DNA from: Casuarina equisetifolia
Taxonomy: Eukaryota > Streptophyta > Magnoliopsida > Fagales > Casuarinaceae
DNA length: 64,000 nucleotides
Assembly (NCBI GenBank): GCA_028551475.1
Contig: CM052361.1
Coordinates: forward strand, 10,981,501 to 11,045,500
Direction of reading: 5' to 3'
Position 1 is the first letter of the stretch. The number at the start of each line of letters is the position of its first letter. A program made the position numbers and the translations under genes. Of the stretch, positions 48,401-62,540 are shown piece by piece. The notes below the pieces were generated by a model. That model was not told where the DNA came from. It saw only the letters and a list, made by a program, of their open reading frames with translations, and did no database searches.

Positions 48401-51400
48401 GTTTCACGCTGCAGGTCTGGACAGGGTATAGATATTGATCTGTTTCTGCTGCAGTGCTGTGCTGCATTGGCTCCGCCTGACCTTTTTGTCAATAGAATTA
48501 TAGAACGTTTTGGGCTATCTGAGTACCTGTCTCTAAATCCTGAACGCTCTAATGAGTATGTATTCATGTCCTAAATTTTTCCCTGGTATTAGAATTCTGA
48601 GCTGTCAAGAGTTCAGCACCTTATTGTTATGTTCTATGTTTCTTTTAATGGACTGAATTGTACTGTGTTAATACCATCAGGTGGTGTGTCTTCTTATTGA
48701 TGTAGAGATAGCCTGTAACTTTTACCTTGGAATTATTTTTCAATTATCTGTTGAAGTCTCTGTATTCTAAAGAGAGTTAAATAATTATTGAAATTGCCCT
48801 CATGAGTACGGCCTTTTTTATTTTGCCACGGAACACATCATAAGGACACTATTTCTTTATTTGATCCAACGGTATTATGTTGATCTCTTGTGAACCAATG
48901 CTTTTTTTTTTTTTCAGGTATGAACCAGGTCTGGTGCAGGAAATGCTCACTCTTATTATTCAGATCGTAAAAGAAAGGCGATTTTGTGGGCTAACTATAG
49001 CTGAAAGTGTAAAAAGAGAGTTAATTTTGAAACTGGCTGTTGGAGATGCTACTCGTAGTCAATTGGTCAAATGTCTCCCACGTGACCTCTCCAAATTTAA
49101 TCAGCTTCAGGAAATTTTGGATACTATTGCTTCATATTCCAATCCATCTGGCTTTAATCAGGTTTCATTTGTTCCAAAACCTGTTAATGTTTAGGAGTTG
49201 ACACAAACTGGTCCTGATATTTTCCTGTATCTCAGGGTACATATTCACTTCGATGGACATATTGGAGAGACCTGGATTTGTACTTCCCTCGATGGAACCC
49301 AAGAGACTTGCAAGTTGCTGAAGAACGATATCTTCGCTTCTGTAGTGTCTCCCCATCAACCAGTCAGCTACCCAGGTGGACCAAGATTTATCCGCCTTTC
49401 AAAGAGATAGCAAGGGTGGCCACTTGTAAGGCAGTCCTTCAAATTATCCGAGCAGTGTTGTTCTATGCAGTTTTCACTGATAAAGGAAGTGGATCACGTG
49501 CTCCTCATGGTGTACTTCTCACTGCATTGCATTTACTCTCACTAGCATTAGACATCTGTTCTCAGCAGAGAGAATCTATTGATCAGGCATGTTTGAGTGT
49601 AGATGTGATTCCCATCCTTGCATATTCTAGTGAAGAAATTTGGGAGGGATTAAATTACAGTGCTGGTGGACAAAGCTTGTTGTCACTTCTTGTTCACTTG
49701 ATGAGGATGGAGAAGAACGAAAATGCCAACACCTTTTTTGACACAAGCAGTTGCAACCTTTCTTCCTTGATTTCAAGCATATTGAAAAAGTTTGCAGAAA
49801 TTGATTCTCAATGTATGGCCAAGTTGCAGCAACTTGCACCTGAGGTGGTCAATTGTGTATCACAATCCAATCCCAGCAGTGATACAAGCAGTTCAGGGTC
49901 CGCCTCTGATAGTGAGAAACGGAAGGCAAAAGCTCGAGCAAGACAGGCTGCCATCTTGGTGAGATTTATTATGTTTCACTTTTTTAAGATTTCTTCGTGT
50001 GATTCTGCGGGAAATTGGAACCTAAAATGTAATGTCCATGTTAAGATGAATGGTACCCAGCCGGAGATGCTTCATCTGAGTAGTAGTGGAGGATTCCTTG
50101 TTTCACATGTTGTTGAGTGGCTACCTTCCTAGATGTGAAAGGAGATAGTTTGTCTTGTTCCAGCTGTTGACCTGATTATATCCCTTCTCTGTGCTGACCT
50201 AGGGTGGTTCACATCTTCTCCATGTGGAGCAATTTCTAATTTAGAAAAACTGAGCACCATAATCTGGCTGTGTTGGATATTCTGTGCGTGCGACAAATTA
50301 AGTTTGTCCCTGGATATGATCTAATTTAGCTTGTTATGCAGGAAAAAATGAGAGCTGAACAATCGAAGTTTTTGGCCAGCTTAGATTCTGTGGATGAAGG
50401 TTCAAAATCTGTACAAGAAGTGAAGTGTGAAGATGTTGGAGCTGATTCAAAAGAGCTTGCAGAAGTTGTTTGCTCACTTTGCCATGATCCAGATTCTAAA
50501 GATCCGATGTCATTCTTGATTCTTCTGCAAGTAAGCAACAACTTGGTGTCTCCTGGTATTCCGTGCTATTTCACTATTGCTGAATAATTTTTCTGCTATC
50601 AACTGATGTATGCCTTTTTTTTTTTTTTTTGGTTGGAACAAGAAATCTAGACTGGTGAGTTTCGTTGACAGAGGTCCCCCGTCATGGGAACAATATTGCC
50701 GGTCAGAGAAGGAGCATGCTTCTACTGCCACAGACAAGGTGACTGATCAATCTGAAATAAGCACCTCATCAGATAATTTGGGAATGACTTCAGTATCCCC
50801 ATCAACTCAGTTCGTTCAGAATGCGATCAATGAATACTCCTTTTACGGGCAACCAGAGGAAGTCAATGCTTTTGTTGAATTTGTCAAGGACCATTTCCCT
50901 GTAGCGAAGGAAATTCAAATGACATGCACATCCAATGATGGAAGGGAAAGGACCGTAGATTCAATCGAGAAATTGGAGCAAGATTTGTACGTCTGCATCC
51001 ATAGAGAAATGCAAGATACTTTACTGCATTTAAATTTTCCAGATGAAAATGAAATTTCGTCTGCTGAAGGGAGTTCAGAAAAAAGGAAAGACACTGAATC
51101 TGTCTTGCTTGGAAAGTACATAGCTGCTCTTATGAGAGAGAAAAAAAGAACTCCATCAGCATCTGAAGATGGTAATAAAGATAAGAGTTTGATAGAATCT
51201 ACTTCAAAGTGTTCAGAGTATGATGGATTTGGCCCTTCAGATGGTGATGGTGTTCATATTTCTTCCTGTGGACATGCTTTGCATCAGGGATGTCTTGATC
51301 GTTATTTATCTTCATTGAAAGACAGGTAAGTGCTCAGAAAAGGAGATTTTGTACTATTATCACCTTTTATGCTGTTGTATCTTTGTGATTGATCTTTTAA

Positions 51401-54400
51401 CTTTGCATTATTTTCTCTCCTAAAAGGAGTTGAAAATTGATTGTACCAGATCTTTATTGTCAGATTTTGGCATTCTAATCTTTAGATGTCTTCCATTTCC
51501 GAGATCACAGATTATGCATTTTTTTTCTTGGTATAACTTCAGAAAATTTCGTGCAATTTCAGTATAATTAGTATGGTAAGCCCCACTGGGTTTTTAATTA
51601 GGGGTAAGCAAATGTGAGTCTTGGGTTCAAATCTCAGGTCGTATGCTTAATTTTTGCACTAAATGATGTCTTTCTACCCTTTACTGAAGCCTTAAATGTA
51701 TGTCAAACTAGTTTGTGGCATTTCCATGACATTGGAATTGCAGGCCCAGAAGCTTTTTCTATGGACCAAGAAGGAAAGGGGCTTTAGAATGCATACGACA
51801 CAAACCTGAAGAGGCATTATTTTCTAAATCTAGTTATATATGCTTAACCTCTGTGATAAGAAGAATTGCCCTCTCTTTGGGCTTACTAAATGCCCAGAAG
51901 CTTTTGCATTATTTTCTATCCTTCTCTCATTATATGCTTAACTTCTGTGATACAGCTTTGAATTGACACAAACCTGAAGAGGAATATGTTTGTTCACCTG
52001 GAAATAAAAACATGGGCAGTACGAAATACATGGATATTTAAGACCGATGGTTTTTCTATGACTGTCTCGTAGTTTAGTCAGCATGTTTTGTTTTCTTATG
52101 TTATGGTATAGAAGAATAGAAAAAAGTAAAAACTAATTTATAAATAAAAAAATGGAGAAATAGTAATTTATAAATATAAAAAGAATGTACATAAAGAACA
52201 TAGATAGCTGTCTATCAATAATCAGATAATAATATTGCTCTTTAATGGATTACCGATACTTAAGTTTGTGACTTGAAATTAAACATAGCCAGAGATATGT
52301 CACTTGAGCATTTGATAAGTCCAGGTGTAAAACAATATGGAAGGCGGACCAGCTGGTTGTGAACATGTCAGTAGCAGATCTATGGAATTTTATAGCCTGT
52401 AGTTATGTGATGACCATCGTGCCATTTTGGCAAGTGTCAATTGAGCCCTGACAACACATTTGAAAATCATGTGTTGGTCTTCTGAATTGTTTTTGCTTCT
52501 CATCTGTATCTTTTTCATTCTATTCCCCGCTGGTCTGAAAATGGAGGTTCAACAAAACCCATTACTACTTGAATGGACTTTTGTGATTCTATTGATATGT
52601 TATATTGACGGGAAAAGAATCTATACGTTTATTGGAACTTGTGTTGTGAAGGAGCGACTTTAATTTATTTTATCATGTAAGGTGCCTAATAAATTTTCTG
52701 ATATTGTCAACCCAGATATGTACGAAGAATTGTTTTTGAAGGAGGACATATTGTGGACCCAGCTCAGGTAAATGCTCCTACTGTCTTTCATTTTCTACAA
52801 TTAATGAAACGATCACCATTTTGACCTTTCATGCACTTCTCCTGTCAGGGAGAGTTTCTGTGCCCCATTTGTCGCCGACTAGCAAATTCCGTCATGCCTG
52901 CTTCACATGGGGATTCCAAAGAGGGTTGGGAGCAGTCTGTTAGTTCGACTGTGGATTACTCATATGCTGCTGGTTCTTCAGCCACATCATCTGAAGTAAT
53001 TAGGTCGCTTCATGTTCAGGAAGCCCTGTCTCTTTTGCAATCTGCATCCAATGTGGTTGGAAAGGGTGAAATTCTGAAAGCTTTTCCCCTGCAAGGAAGT
53101 GAAAGAATGATGCCAAATCTTGACCCTGTTTGTCAGGTGCTGTCTAAAATTTATTATCCAAACAAACAGGGTAACTTATCACAATATGCAAGGGTAAGCC
53201 ATTCAATGCTTATGTGGGACACTCTAAAGTATTCCCTCATATCAATGGAAATTGCTGCTCGTTGTGGAAGGACTCGTATGACTCCAAATTATAACATTGA
53301 TGCCATGTATGAAGAACTCAAATCTTCCAACGGATTCATACTGTCCTTATTGTTAAAAAATGTCCAGAACATCCGAAGTAAGAATGCTCTTCATGTGCTC
53401 CAGAGATTTAGAGGCATTCAGCTTTTTGCAGAATCTGTTTGCTCAGGCAGTAGCACTTCTGGACAAGGTACAGTTTTTCTTTTCCTGCCCTTGCTTATAT
53501 ATCTTGATTCATCATTGCTTATGTATGTTTCTTTTGAGCTTTCAAAAGATTTTATTTGCTTTTGTTTCTCATTAGAACAGGCACAGAAGTTGTCCACTGT
53601 TAGGTATGTTTTGTAGGAAGTGTACGGCAGACAGTATGATAGAACAAGGGAGAGTGTATGTAGGGTAGAAAATATGTAGGAGCACTGCATGGATGGCCTT
53701 TGTTGCCTTTGCCCTCCCAGTCCCACGAGAGAAAATTGCATGAATTAGTGGTTTGACAATTTTTTTCACTGGAATTTATCAAAAGCAGTTTCAAGCAGCT
53801 GTATTTTGAAAAATGTAATGTCTTCCCCGCCTTTCCTTTTCATTCCTACTAGACAGATATAAGATTGTAGTTACAAGACGTAGCATCATAGAAGCCTTGA
53901 TGAGCCATATTTCATTGATGTTTTGGTGGGAAATTTGCTTAGCATTTGATGCTGATGTGGTTAGAGTGCCCTATTTTAAGGATAATACAGTGGCTAGTCA
54001 GAGTTTTGGAGATCGGAACTGGCTGCTATTATGAGTCAGAAGAAATAGATGTTTTAGGAGCCTTTCATCCACCCGAAGCCAGTTGGATATGAGCATTGCA
54101 GCTGCTTAAGCATAGTTCTTTTGCTTTGCAATTAATGAAATAAATGGCTTGAGTGGGTTGCAGTTCAAAACTGTATTGGCCACCGGGATTTTTCATTTTC
54201 GTTTTTTAGTGAAGTTTACTCTTAATTTCTACCAACATCAGTATATATATGGATTTACATGTGGTTATCATCATTTTTATTTTTCACAGGTAATATCTTT
54301 GGTATATTGAAGCATGTTGAGATGGAAGAGACGTCTCCTGATACTAAATTTTGGAATCGAGCATCTGATCCAGTCCTCAGTCGTGACCCTTTTTCATCAT

Positions 54401-56781
54401 TGATGTGGGTTCTCTTTTGTCTTCCATACCCATTTCTGTCATGTGAAGAATCTTTGTTATCCCTTGTGCACATCTTCTATGCTGTCTCCATAGTACAGGT
54501 ATGTTAGCAGTACCTTTTATATGTATATATATACTACTAAATTCAGTTGACCATCATGAGTCAGGTTTCCTGACCCCAACAATTGGAATGCAGGCTATAA
54601 TTGCATATTTTGGTACACCTGGCAAGAGAAGTGAACTTGGGTTTGATGATTGCCTTATTTCTGACATCTTAAAGGCCTTGGGGGAATCTGGAGCCCAACA
54701 ATATTTTGTTTCATGTTATATTAGCCCATCTAGTGATATCAGGGATACAATACGTAGCTTGAGTTTTCCTTATTTACGGAGGTGTGCATTGCTGTTGAAA
54801 CTACTCAAGTGTTCTGCCCCAGTACCCTCGTATGATGGGGCTAGTGTTTTCGATAGGTCATCTATAGCTACTGCTGACATGATGGATATAACTGATGGTT
54901 CTCTGAACGAGCTCAATGAAGTTCAACTGCTGGAGGACATGTTTAAGATTCCACCTCTGGATGTTGTATTAAAGGAGGAAGTTCTGCGTTCTCTAGCTTT
55001 AAAATGGTTTTATCATTTCTGCGAGCAGTTTGAAGTTCGTAATTTTGGACGTGTAATGCACATTACTCCTGCAGTTCCATTCAAGTTAATGCATCTTCCC
55101 CATGTATACCATGATGCCTTGCAGAGGTTTGTTTTTCACCTTTCCAGTTCAGATATGCTTACAGAAGGACCTTTTTCTGTTGAAAATCTGCATGTAAATA
55201 ACGTGTATCTTTGTTTGTATCTTTCAGGTTGATAAAGCGACGCTGCCCTGATTGCAAAGCTGTCCTTAATGAGCCTGCTTTATGCCTCCTTTGTGGTAGA
55301 CTATGCTCCCCAAACTGGAAGTCATGCTGCAGGTTCTTGTTCCACCCATTTTCTTTCTTGTTAGGGATCACGTTTCTGGAAAGTTCACATAGTTGCACAC
55401 CTCTGATCTTGGTCTCACTAGGCATTAAGTTAAATGATAAAAATATATCAAACTAAAATTTTGTAGTTGGTACTTCACATTTTATCTGAATTTCGCGTCA
55501 CCTGCTTTTGCTTTATCAACTGACTGGAATATTTTCTTGGTCGTTCTTTTCTCTTTTAAAGCCAAAGTGAATGCCAAGCTCATGCTGTGGCCTGTGGTGC
55601 TGGTACTGGAGTGTTTCTATTGATCAAGGTATGCTGTATACTCTTTTCTAGCTAAGAATCCCATAAAGGTCTCTCTGGAGTTCTGTTCCTTTTTTCTTTT
55701 TTCTTCCAGTTTTTGAAGTTTTCTTCTTCTGGATTGGCAAATGATAAGGCATATTTTTTTGCTATGATAGAGAACAACGATCCTGCTGCAGAGATCTGCA
55801 CGTCAGGCTCCTTGGCCATCTCCTTACTTAGACGCTTTTGGAGAAGAGGTAAATCTTTCTTGCTTCTGTTGTTTTCATTCTGTTTGATGGACCCAGATCT
55901 TCTAACAAGTTTTGAAGGATTCTTCTTCTTTTCTTTTCCTTAAAACAGCTTTCAATCCATGCTAAACAAATGAGTACAATCAGAGAATTATGCTTTTGTT
56001 TTAAAAGATACTATCAATTGATTAGGCCCAAGTTTTACGACTTGTCTGAGGTTTTGAGCTGCATTTAAAAGCCACATGCTCTTTCATATCTATTGTCTTC
56101 TACCATTTGGAACATAACTGATACAACTGTAAACATTTGAGCATTCCATCAAAATGCTGCAATCTTTTTATGTAGAACTTTTTGAATTGTTTTAGATATC
56201 ATTTCTGTGAACTGGGGTACTCATTGAAGTTTTCTCCCCCTTTTCTAGATCTTGTTGTAAGTTTTGTGCCTTTAATGTGTACTTGAAACCATATGGCTCT
56301 TTTCTGCTAGTTATTTAACCTTTTTTTAAAAAAAAAAAATTGTTTTGCCGACTTTGCAGGATATTGAAATGGTTAGAGGGAAGCCACTGTACTTGAACGA
56401 GGAACGCTATGCTGCTCTGACTTATATGGTGAATTCAAATATTTTTTCTTTTTGTTTCTAACTTTTAGTTTCATTATCCTGAAAATGAGAGAGAATGTTT
56501 ACTTTGTTTATGTATGACATTGCTGACTATGTCGCAAGTACCAGAACTTAAGAGATGACAAGTCACTTTTCTTTATTAGTGCTTTTTGTTCAAATTTGTT
56601 TGCGGATTTTTATTATTATTTTTTAGTTTGTATTATTACTTTTTGTCGTTATTTTTTGTTTTTGGTGTCATGGGTAAGTAACATTGGCTTATATTCTGCT
56701 TGATAGGTCGCTTCGCATGGCCTTGATAAGAGTTCTAAGGTTCTTCGCCACACTACTATTGGCTCTTTCTTCATGGTGTAG
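45411..56781 (+). CDS. PRT6: E3 ubiquitin ligase PROTEOLYSIS 6 (Arg/N-degron pathway), 17 exons
   Basis: Exons: 45411-45479, 45703-46797, 47031-48277, 48415-48555, 48918-49161, 49236-49958, 50342-50530, 50643-51325, 52716-52767, 52849-53467, 54290-54498, 54594-55126, 55228-55332, 55562-55628, 55771-55848, 56360-56428, 56707-56781. Every junction is GT-AG and all phases agree, giving 2065 aa, near the Arabidopsis length. The UBR box (about residues 123-191, CGAVWGNNDVAYRC to FCSKHKG, with HKDHDY and CCDCGD) binds basic N-termini. RING cysteines are split: C1217/C1220, then the SSCGHALHQGC block near 1443, then CPIC at 1486-1489. The C-terminal UBR autoinhibitory region (about 1935-2060) includes LNEPALCLLCG. 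PRT6 targets proteins with N-terminal Arg, including Cys-initiated group VII ERFs, linking it to oxygen sensing. No frameshift or stop was seen; exon limits are by-eye predictions. Confidence 0.95.
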
Positions 56782-57115
56782 TTTGGAGTTCATGCTTATC
56801 GTTCTTAAGAAGGATGGTGCTGCCATTTTCTTTTTTTCATGAGCTAGCTTCAGCGCATGTACATCTCTGATCTATTATCTATTCAAGTTTTCAGATTGTT
56901 CAGACCTTTGATCTATGAGGGGATGGAAAGTGCTCTTGCATATGCTGTATATTTCTGATGGTGGCAATTATTAAGGATCTTGGGCTTTGGCATGTTGTTG
57001 TACATACAGCTCGATCAGGTCAGTTTGCTACAGTCATTTTGTGGCATTTGCTCCTTCTTTTTGTAAAAAGAAAAAAGAAAAAAATTTGTAGCCTATTTGT
57101 AAGCAGGTTCCAGTT
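56782..57115 (+). other. PRT6 3' UTR and flank
   Basis: T-rich sequence after the stop codon with no ORF of note. The A-rich stretch near 57065-57085 may lie close to the transcript end; no canonical AATAAA was fixed. Confidence 0.4.
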
Positions 57116-58700
57116 CACATAAGGCGTATCCTCTGAACTACATTCTTTACTAATTGGTAACGAAATAGATTTTGAAGTTGAACTTGTACTAGGAAAGGTT
57201 TCTCAAGGCCCTCGAAAAAAAAGAGTATCGTATTGATAAGATTTTGTGAACTAGGGTAGATATCCCCTGAAAATATTTCATCTTCATTTATGTATATGAT
57301 GCATGGATAAGATTATCATGAGAAACTGTTCATAAGAAATTTGCATTTCAAAATGGAATATCATGTGAGACTCGGAGTCAACGGGCCCAAATTGATGAAT
57401 TGTCCAAGTTGACTTAACATTGATTTCAACAAAACCTATCAGGCTGTGTGGTTGTCGTTGATTGGCTTTGATCAGAGATGGTGTTGCCGGTTTCCAGCAC
57501 AAGGCCTACACCCTCTGGCGCACATTCCTGGTCCCATTTCCCTGTCTTTCCTGTTAAACGTTCTATGGTCTTTTTTTATTACCTCTCTGTGGTTAACAAG
57601 GATGAATATTGAGAAACAGGTTTGCGTATCCCCATTTCTGTTTATCAAATGTAGCCTCTTGGTAATCTTGTTAAATAAACTGGCCTTCAGGGCTTGTTAA
57701 TCTTATTCAGCATCCTGCAATTCTGCCCTTCGTGTAGTATTTAGGGCTTGGTTCTTGAGAACCAGAATCTTATGCTTTGGATAGAAGGAAAAATTTTATT
57801 TGAAAGTCATCTCACGTAAAGAATCTTATGTTTGTGCAGATACCTTTGTAAATCTTAGTCCACAAGCTTAAATTTGGTTTCTTCGGTGGATTCGGCTCTT
57901 GCTCATGGTCTGGACTTCACAATGCTTGCCGGACCCAGCTGTGATTTCCCACCCTATTTTATGGGTTATGGTGTCTTTCATCAAGCGAGTGGGAAATGTC
58001 CTTTTGTCGGTGGGGTAATCTGCCACTGCCTCAAGGATAAATCTAAATCCTTCTTCGATATTCGTTCAGTTTTTTTTTTTTTGTTTCAAATAAATTCATT
58101 GTTCTGTTTCTGTTTTTCCTCATTTGTGTGTCCGGGCGGGGACCGGTTAGCAGTGTGGTTGAAAACAAGCACACAGATAGTTTTACGCAGTTGTAATTCC
58201 ATGTAGATGAATCTTGTACATAAAAGGTTCACCCGTTACTTTTGAATTGTCTTATTTCTTGTCTTCTTCCCAACATGAACCTGTGTTTCTTTTCCTTTTT
58301 CTTGTTGAGGACGGAATTAAACAGCATTAACTCATGACATCAACAAAAGCAACAATGGTGTGTACGTGCTCCAACAGTGGTGGAGCACCTACAAAAGGAA
58401 TTATTTTCTTTAGGCTTGCATATATTAAAGAATGGGGAAAAAGAAAGATAATTAAAACTAGAGATTAATGTTGGAAATTTTTAGAACACTAGTAAGACGT
58501 TGAAAATTACCAAAAAACATAGTGTATTTTGCTCTTGTTCCTACGTAATAATCATAGAGGATCTGTTGCTTCGTTTTTGTAGTGTTTTTCAATTTCTTTC
58601 GCGCGATCACTTCTCGCCGGACAGTGATCGGCACCGAAGAAGTCTTCAGTACGCACAATAGTTGCTGCAAACAGTCTCCGTCGTCTTTTCAATGTTGACC
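57116..58700. other. Intergenic region downstream of PRT6
   Basis: Open stretches at 57446-57700 and 57874-58206 have no start context, domain or splice partner that I can support. T-runs are frequent. I see no gene. Confidence 0.4.
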
Positions 58701-58712
58701 AACACTTTTCAG

Positions 58713-58772
58713 GGCAACAACGTAGCGTAGTGGCTTACCTGGCTCCGATTGGTAATCGAAAGATCGCGGAAA
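58713..58772 (+). other. tRNA-like / SINE-like fragment
   Basis: TAGCGTAGTGGCTTACC resembles a tRNA or SINE box A, and CCGATTGGTAATCGAAAGATCGCGG looks like an anticodon arm (loop TTGGTAA, anticodon GGT, Thr) and variable region. The expected T-arm GTTCGA is missing, replaced by an A-rich stretch, so this is a fragment, not a working tRNA. Confidence 0.3.
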
Positions 58773-61134
58773 AAGGAAATTTGTAGCACTCAGAAGACAT
58801 AAGTATGTACCATTGGAAGTAATGCTTCGATTTTCTCGAGTACATGGGTCTTATTAATGCAACTGCATTGCTTGTTACGTTCAATTCTAGATATACGTAG
58901 AAAAGAATCCAAGAAATGAAATGAGAGGGAAGAAATAATGTGTTTCAGTAAGTTTCCGAGCATCATTTCCCTTCTAAAGATGAGGTATCTGTACAAATCC
59001 AGTACAGTCAATATATTTTCACAGATAATTTGCAACCTATCGTGTCTTATTCTACACTTTCCAGAAAAGCATCCTGCCACTCACTTTTGTTCATGTGGGT
59101 ATGATGAAAAAATTATCCGTGCACCCCTAAACAAGTAATGCTACTGTGTCTGCAAGCTGATCATGCCAGTGAAGATTTCGTATTCCGAGCAAACAATCAA
59201 GTCATCCACCACCAGGATATTTGATCGCTTTTCTTGATCGTGAAATTTGGTTGCCACAGACAAAACTGTTAACCAACTTCAAAATATCCAACCTTTATCC
59301 CTAAATCAAGAATAAGAAACAAACAAAAAGGCATTAGAGACACATGAGAATTCTTGTCCATGGTTTCATGTCACTGCTAACTTAATGGAGAAATGTATAG
59401 CCAAAACACCAAAGATTTCAAAGGAAGAAGAACTATGCAATCTCGATCAATAGGGAAAATATCTAAACAATCAAATATAAATCTCAATAGTCAATCATAT
59501 GCAATTACACATGGGCTTAAGGAGTACTTAATCTACTTCCCCAGTCCATAAAAAAACAAAGAGTCAATACTCATCTGCTTCCACACGTAAATCCTTCCAC
59601 AAGAAAAGGAGATTGAGCTTTCCTTTTCCAATCAGTCAAATACACCCAGAATAGCCCATGGGGGAATTTATGACTAGGGAATGCACCAATAATGAATGAT
59701 ATATGCTACTGATCCAAAAAAGTCAAAGCTGCGCTTTATCCAGTAAACTAGCTTGCACCAACACCCATTTCTGTGAGCACCAATTACAAGGGCTCATCAA
59801 GCGCCGAACGCGTTCAACCCAACAGTGCTGAGCAACAACAACAATATGGTAGCACAGCTAGACATTACTAAAGGTCATTGATGAACAAACGGTTCATTGG
59901 TTTTGAGGTGTCAGCCGACCCAACAGTAGCCATCTGATCATTGACACAAACACACACTAATATATACGAAGCATTTTTTCAATTTATTCTCTCGATCCCT
60001 ATGCCTCTGAGCTCTTCTTCGCTCAGCTCTGCCTCTTGTCCCTCTCACTCTGTGCCTCTGTGACTCCAAGCCTCTGTCTTATTGATTCAGATTTCCTTTA
60101 TTGCTTTTTGAGGAGGTTTTGGGCCACGAAGAAAATATAAAGAGGATAATGGGTTCAATGAAGTGCGGATGAGGTGTTTGTTGAAACGTTGGGTAAGGTG
60201 TTCAGGCTAACTGGCAACATCCAACCAACAAACTGTCGTTGGTATCCTGCGTGATTCAATAGCAGTACACCTACCAGTGAGTTCAGAGTGAAGTCTCCTA
60301 ATCATCAAAAACTCAACCTAGAATAAATTATGTCCCAAAACCATCAAGAAAAACCCTTAAACAAAATCTAGATAAGCTTGGCACTAAAAGATCATGACCC
60401 ATATCAAATAATCAGCAAAGTACACATGGACCAGCTAGTTATCATTGATGTTAGAATGGCAAAACCCAGTCTTGAACCTTTCAAGCTGAGATCCATTTGT
60501 TTTTATTATACTTTTATCATCACCACTTCATATTGAAAGAGAGCCCACAGCCTTTCGTACCAGGATTTCCAAAGTTAGCAGAAGATGAGAATTTTACAAT
60601 ACGGATTCTGGTTTAATTTCCAAGAAGAATTTGGATATATTGCAACAGATTAACTTTTGCTGAAAAAGGTTTTTTTTTTTCAAAGGGAGGAAAAAAAAAG
60701 TTGGAGGCAAGAGAACCAATATGGAAGTGTAGTGGTTGCTGGTAAAACATAAATCTGAAAGTCCTAAAACAATAAATGACAAAGTGACATAGCTTAGCCC
60801 TATGCCAGATGATATAACCGCCTGCTATAAATATATCCAATTTCTACAAATAATGAACATAGATTTCTTAAGTCCTTTCAGTAAGCACAGTGCAACTTAT
60901 GTGTTAAATCAAGAACCTTGTTTCGATGATTAAGGGCTTTCTCATTGTAGGATCAATTTTTGATCCCAAAGCAAGAAAGAGATGCGTTCTGTTTCCAGTG
61001 TTAACCAAAATTACCAAATATTCAAAGGGCCCAAACGGGAAATTTAATTATTTATGAAGATACCAGCTAACAAAAAGGTCTAGAAGACCAGAAATTTATG
61101 AAAAGTCGTTAGATAACTTACAATTATGGCCGCC
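58773..61134. other. Intergenic between convergent PRT6 and MYB3R
   Basis: No domain-bearing ORF on either strand. The right part (about 60600-61134) probably includes the MYB3R 3' UTR, read on the reverse strand. A CT-rich patch near 60000-60080 (CCTCTG repeats) is unexplained. Confidence 0.4.
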
Positions 61135-62503
61135 CTAGGTCACTCCAATCTTTGCTCCATGCGAACAATCTTCTGTAACAGGGGAGCTTCTTTTTGTATC
61201 CATGGGTTTGGTATTACCATCACACTTCTCTTTATCAAATGTGAAATCAAGTTGCTTTTCTACAGACTTGAAAACAGCAGTCCTTTTGGATCTTAACCTA
61301 TATGGAGGAGATGCATTATAAGCCTTGGCATTAGCCCCAACAATGCTGCTACCCTGACAAGTCAGACTCTCACAGAAACTTTCATCTTGAGATTCAGACT
61401 TCTCCATACTGTCCCTGCTTTTTATCTGTTCATCAGAGTTATAAACAGCACTTTTAACTGATTCCTCATCTGCTCTCACAACTTTACTTAGATGCTGATA
61501 CCAACTATCAGTCTTCCTCTTTCTCAATATGGAAGGAGTATTGGGAAAGCTCTTAGCAGCCATTTTCAAAATTGACTCAGGACTCGGCACACTTAAACCA
61601 GCACCCTTCACACAAGGAGGAGTGAAGAAATTAATAGGCGACACAATCGGACTTGAGCTATACTCATGCTGCATGCGACTAGAGTTCAGAACGTCCAAAT
61701 CTGATATATTACAACTTTCTAACTGCGGTGGCTCATAGTACAAAGAACCATATCTTGGGGTCTCAGATGATAAAGGTGTTCCAATAATTTTCTCTTCATC
61801 GATCTCACTATTGGTTCCACATGTCTCAACCATTGGTTCATTGTTGATTCCACAATTGTCAATCTTCAGTTTGCTGTTGATTGTACAATTCTCTAACTTT
61901 GGCTCACTATTGATTCCAGAATTCTCAATGTGTGGCACTGATCCTGAGTTGCTGCAGCTAAGATCCATATTGGATGATCCTGCCTTGAATTCTCCACATT
62001 CGGAATCAGCAGAACTATTGGCAACCGCACTAAATGAACCACCCATGTCACCAGGTGGAGCCGAAGAAACTAACTGATCCTTGCTATTTTCATTCGTCTT
62101 ACAAATGTCTGTAGTTCCAGATGATGATTGGGCAGTTGAATCTGAACCTTTATTTGAAAAAATTGGTAATTTTTTCACAGCAGTAGATCTATTTGTATCC
62201 CTATCACCATTCTGGGGACTGTTCTTTGGAAGTGGTGGAAGTTTCCCGGTAGCCAAATAGAAATCTAACTTTTTCTTTAAAGAACTATTCCAATGATTCT
62301 TTATAGCATTGTCAGTTCTGCAAAAGAAAGCAATATAGAAGAATTAACTTAAACAAATAAATCAAATCACTCAAACTGTAAATAAAGTCAGCGCGCTTTT
62401 ACAGCATTTCATTGTGTTATACATTAGTAATAACACATAATTAAAGAAAATATTAGAAACATTTTTCACATCTTGTTGTCATCAAGGACTTCTTTTTTCT
62501 TGT

Positions 62504-62540
<37 letters not shown>

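Noticed and set aside
53468..54289. ORF extension past PRT6 exon 10
   Set aside because: The open frame reads into an intron; the GT at 53468 and AG before 54290 restore the conserved frame.
57446..58206. Two plus-strand ORFs after PRT6
   Set aside because: No recognisable protein family; beyond the PRT6 stop and separated by stops and T-runs.
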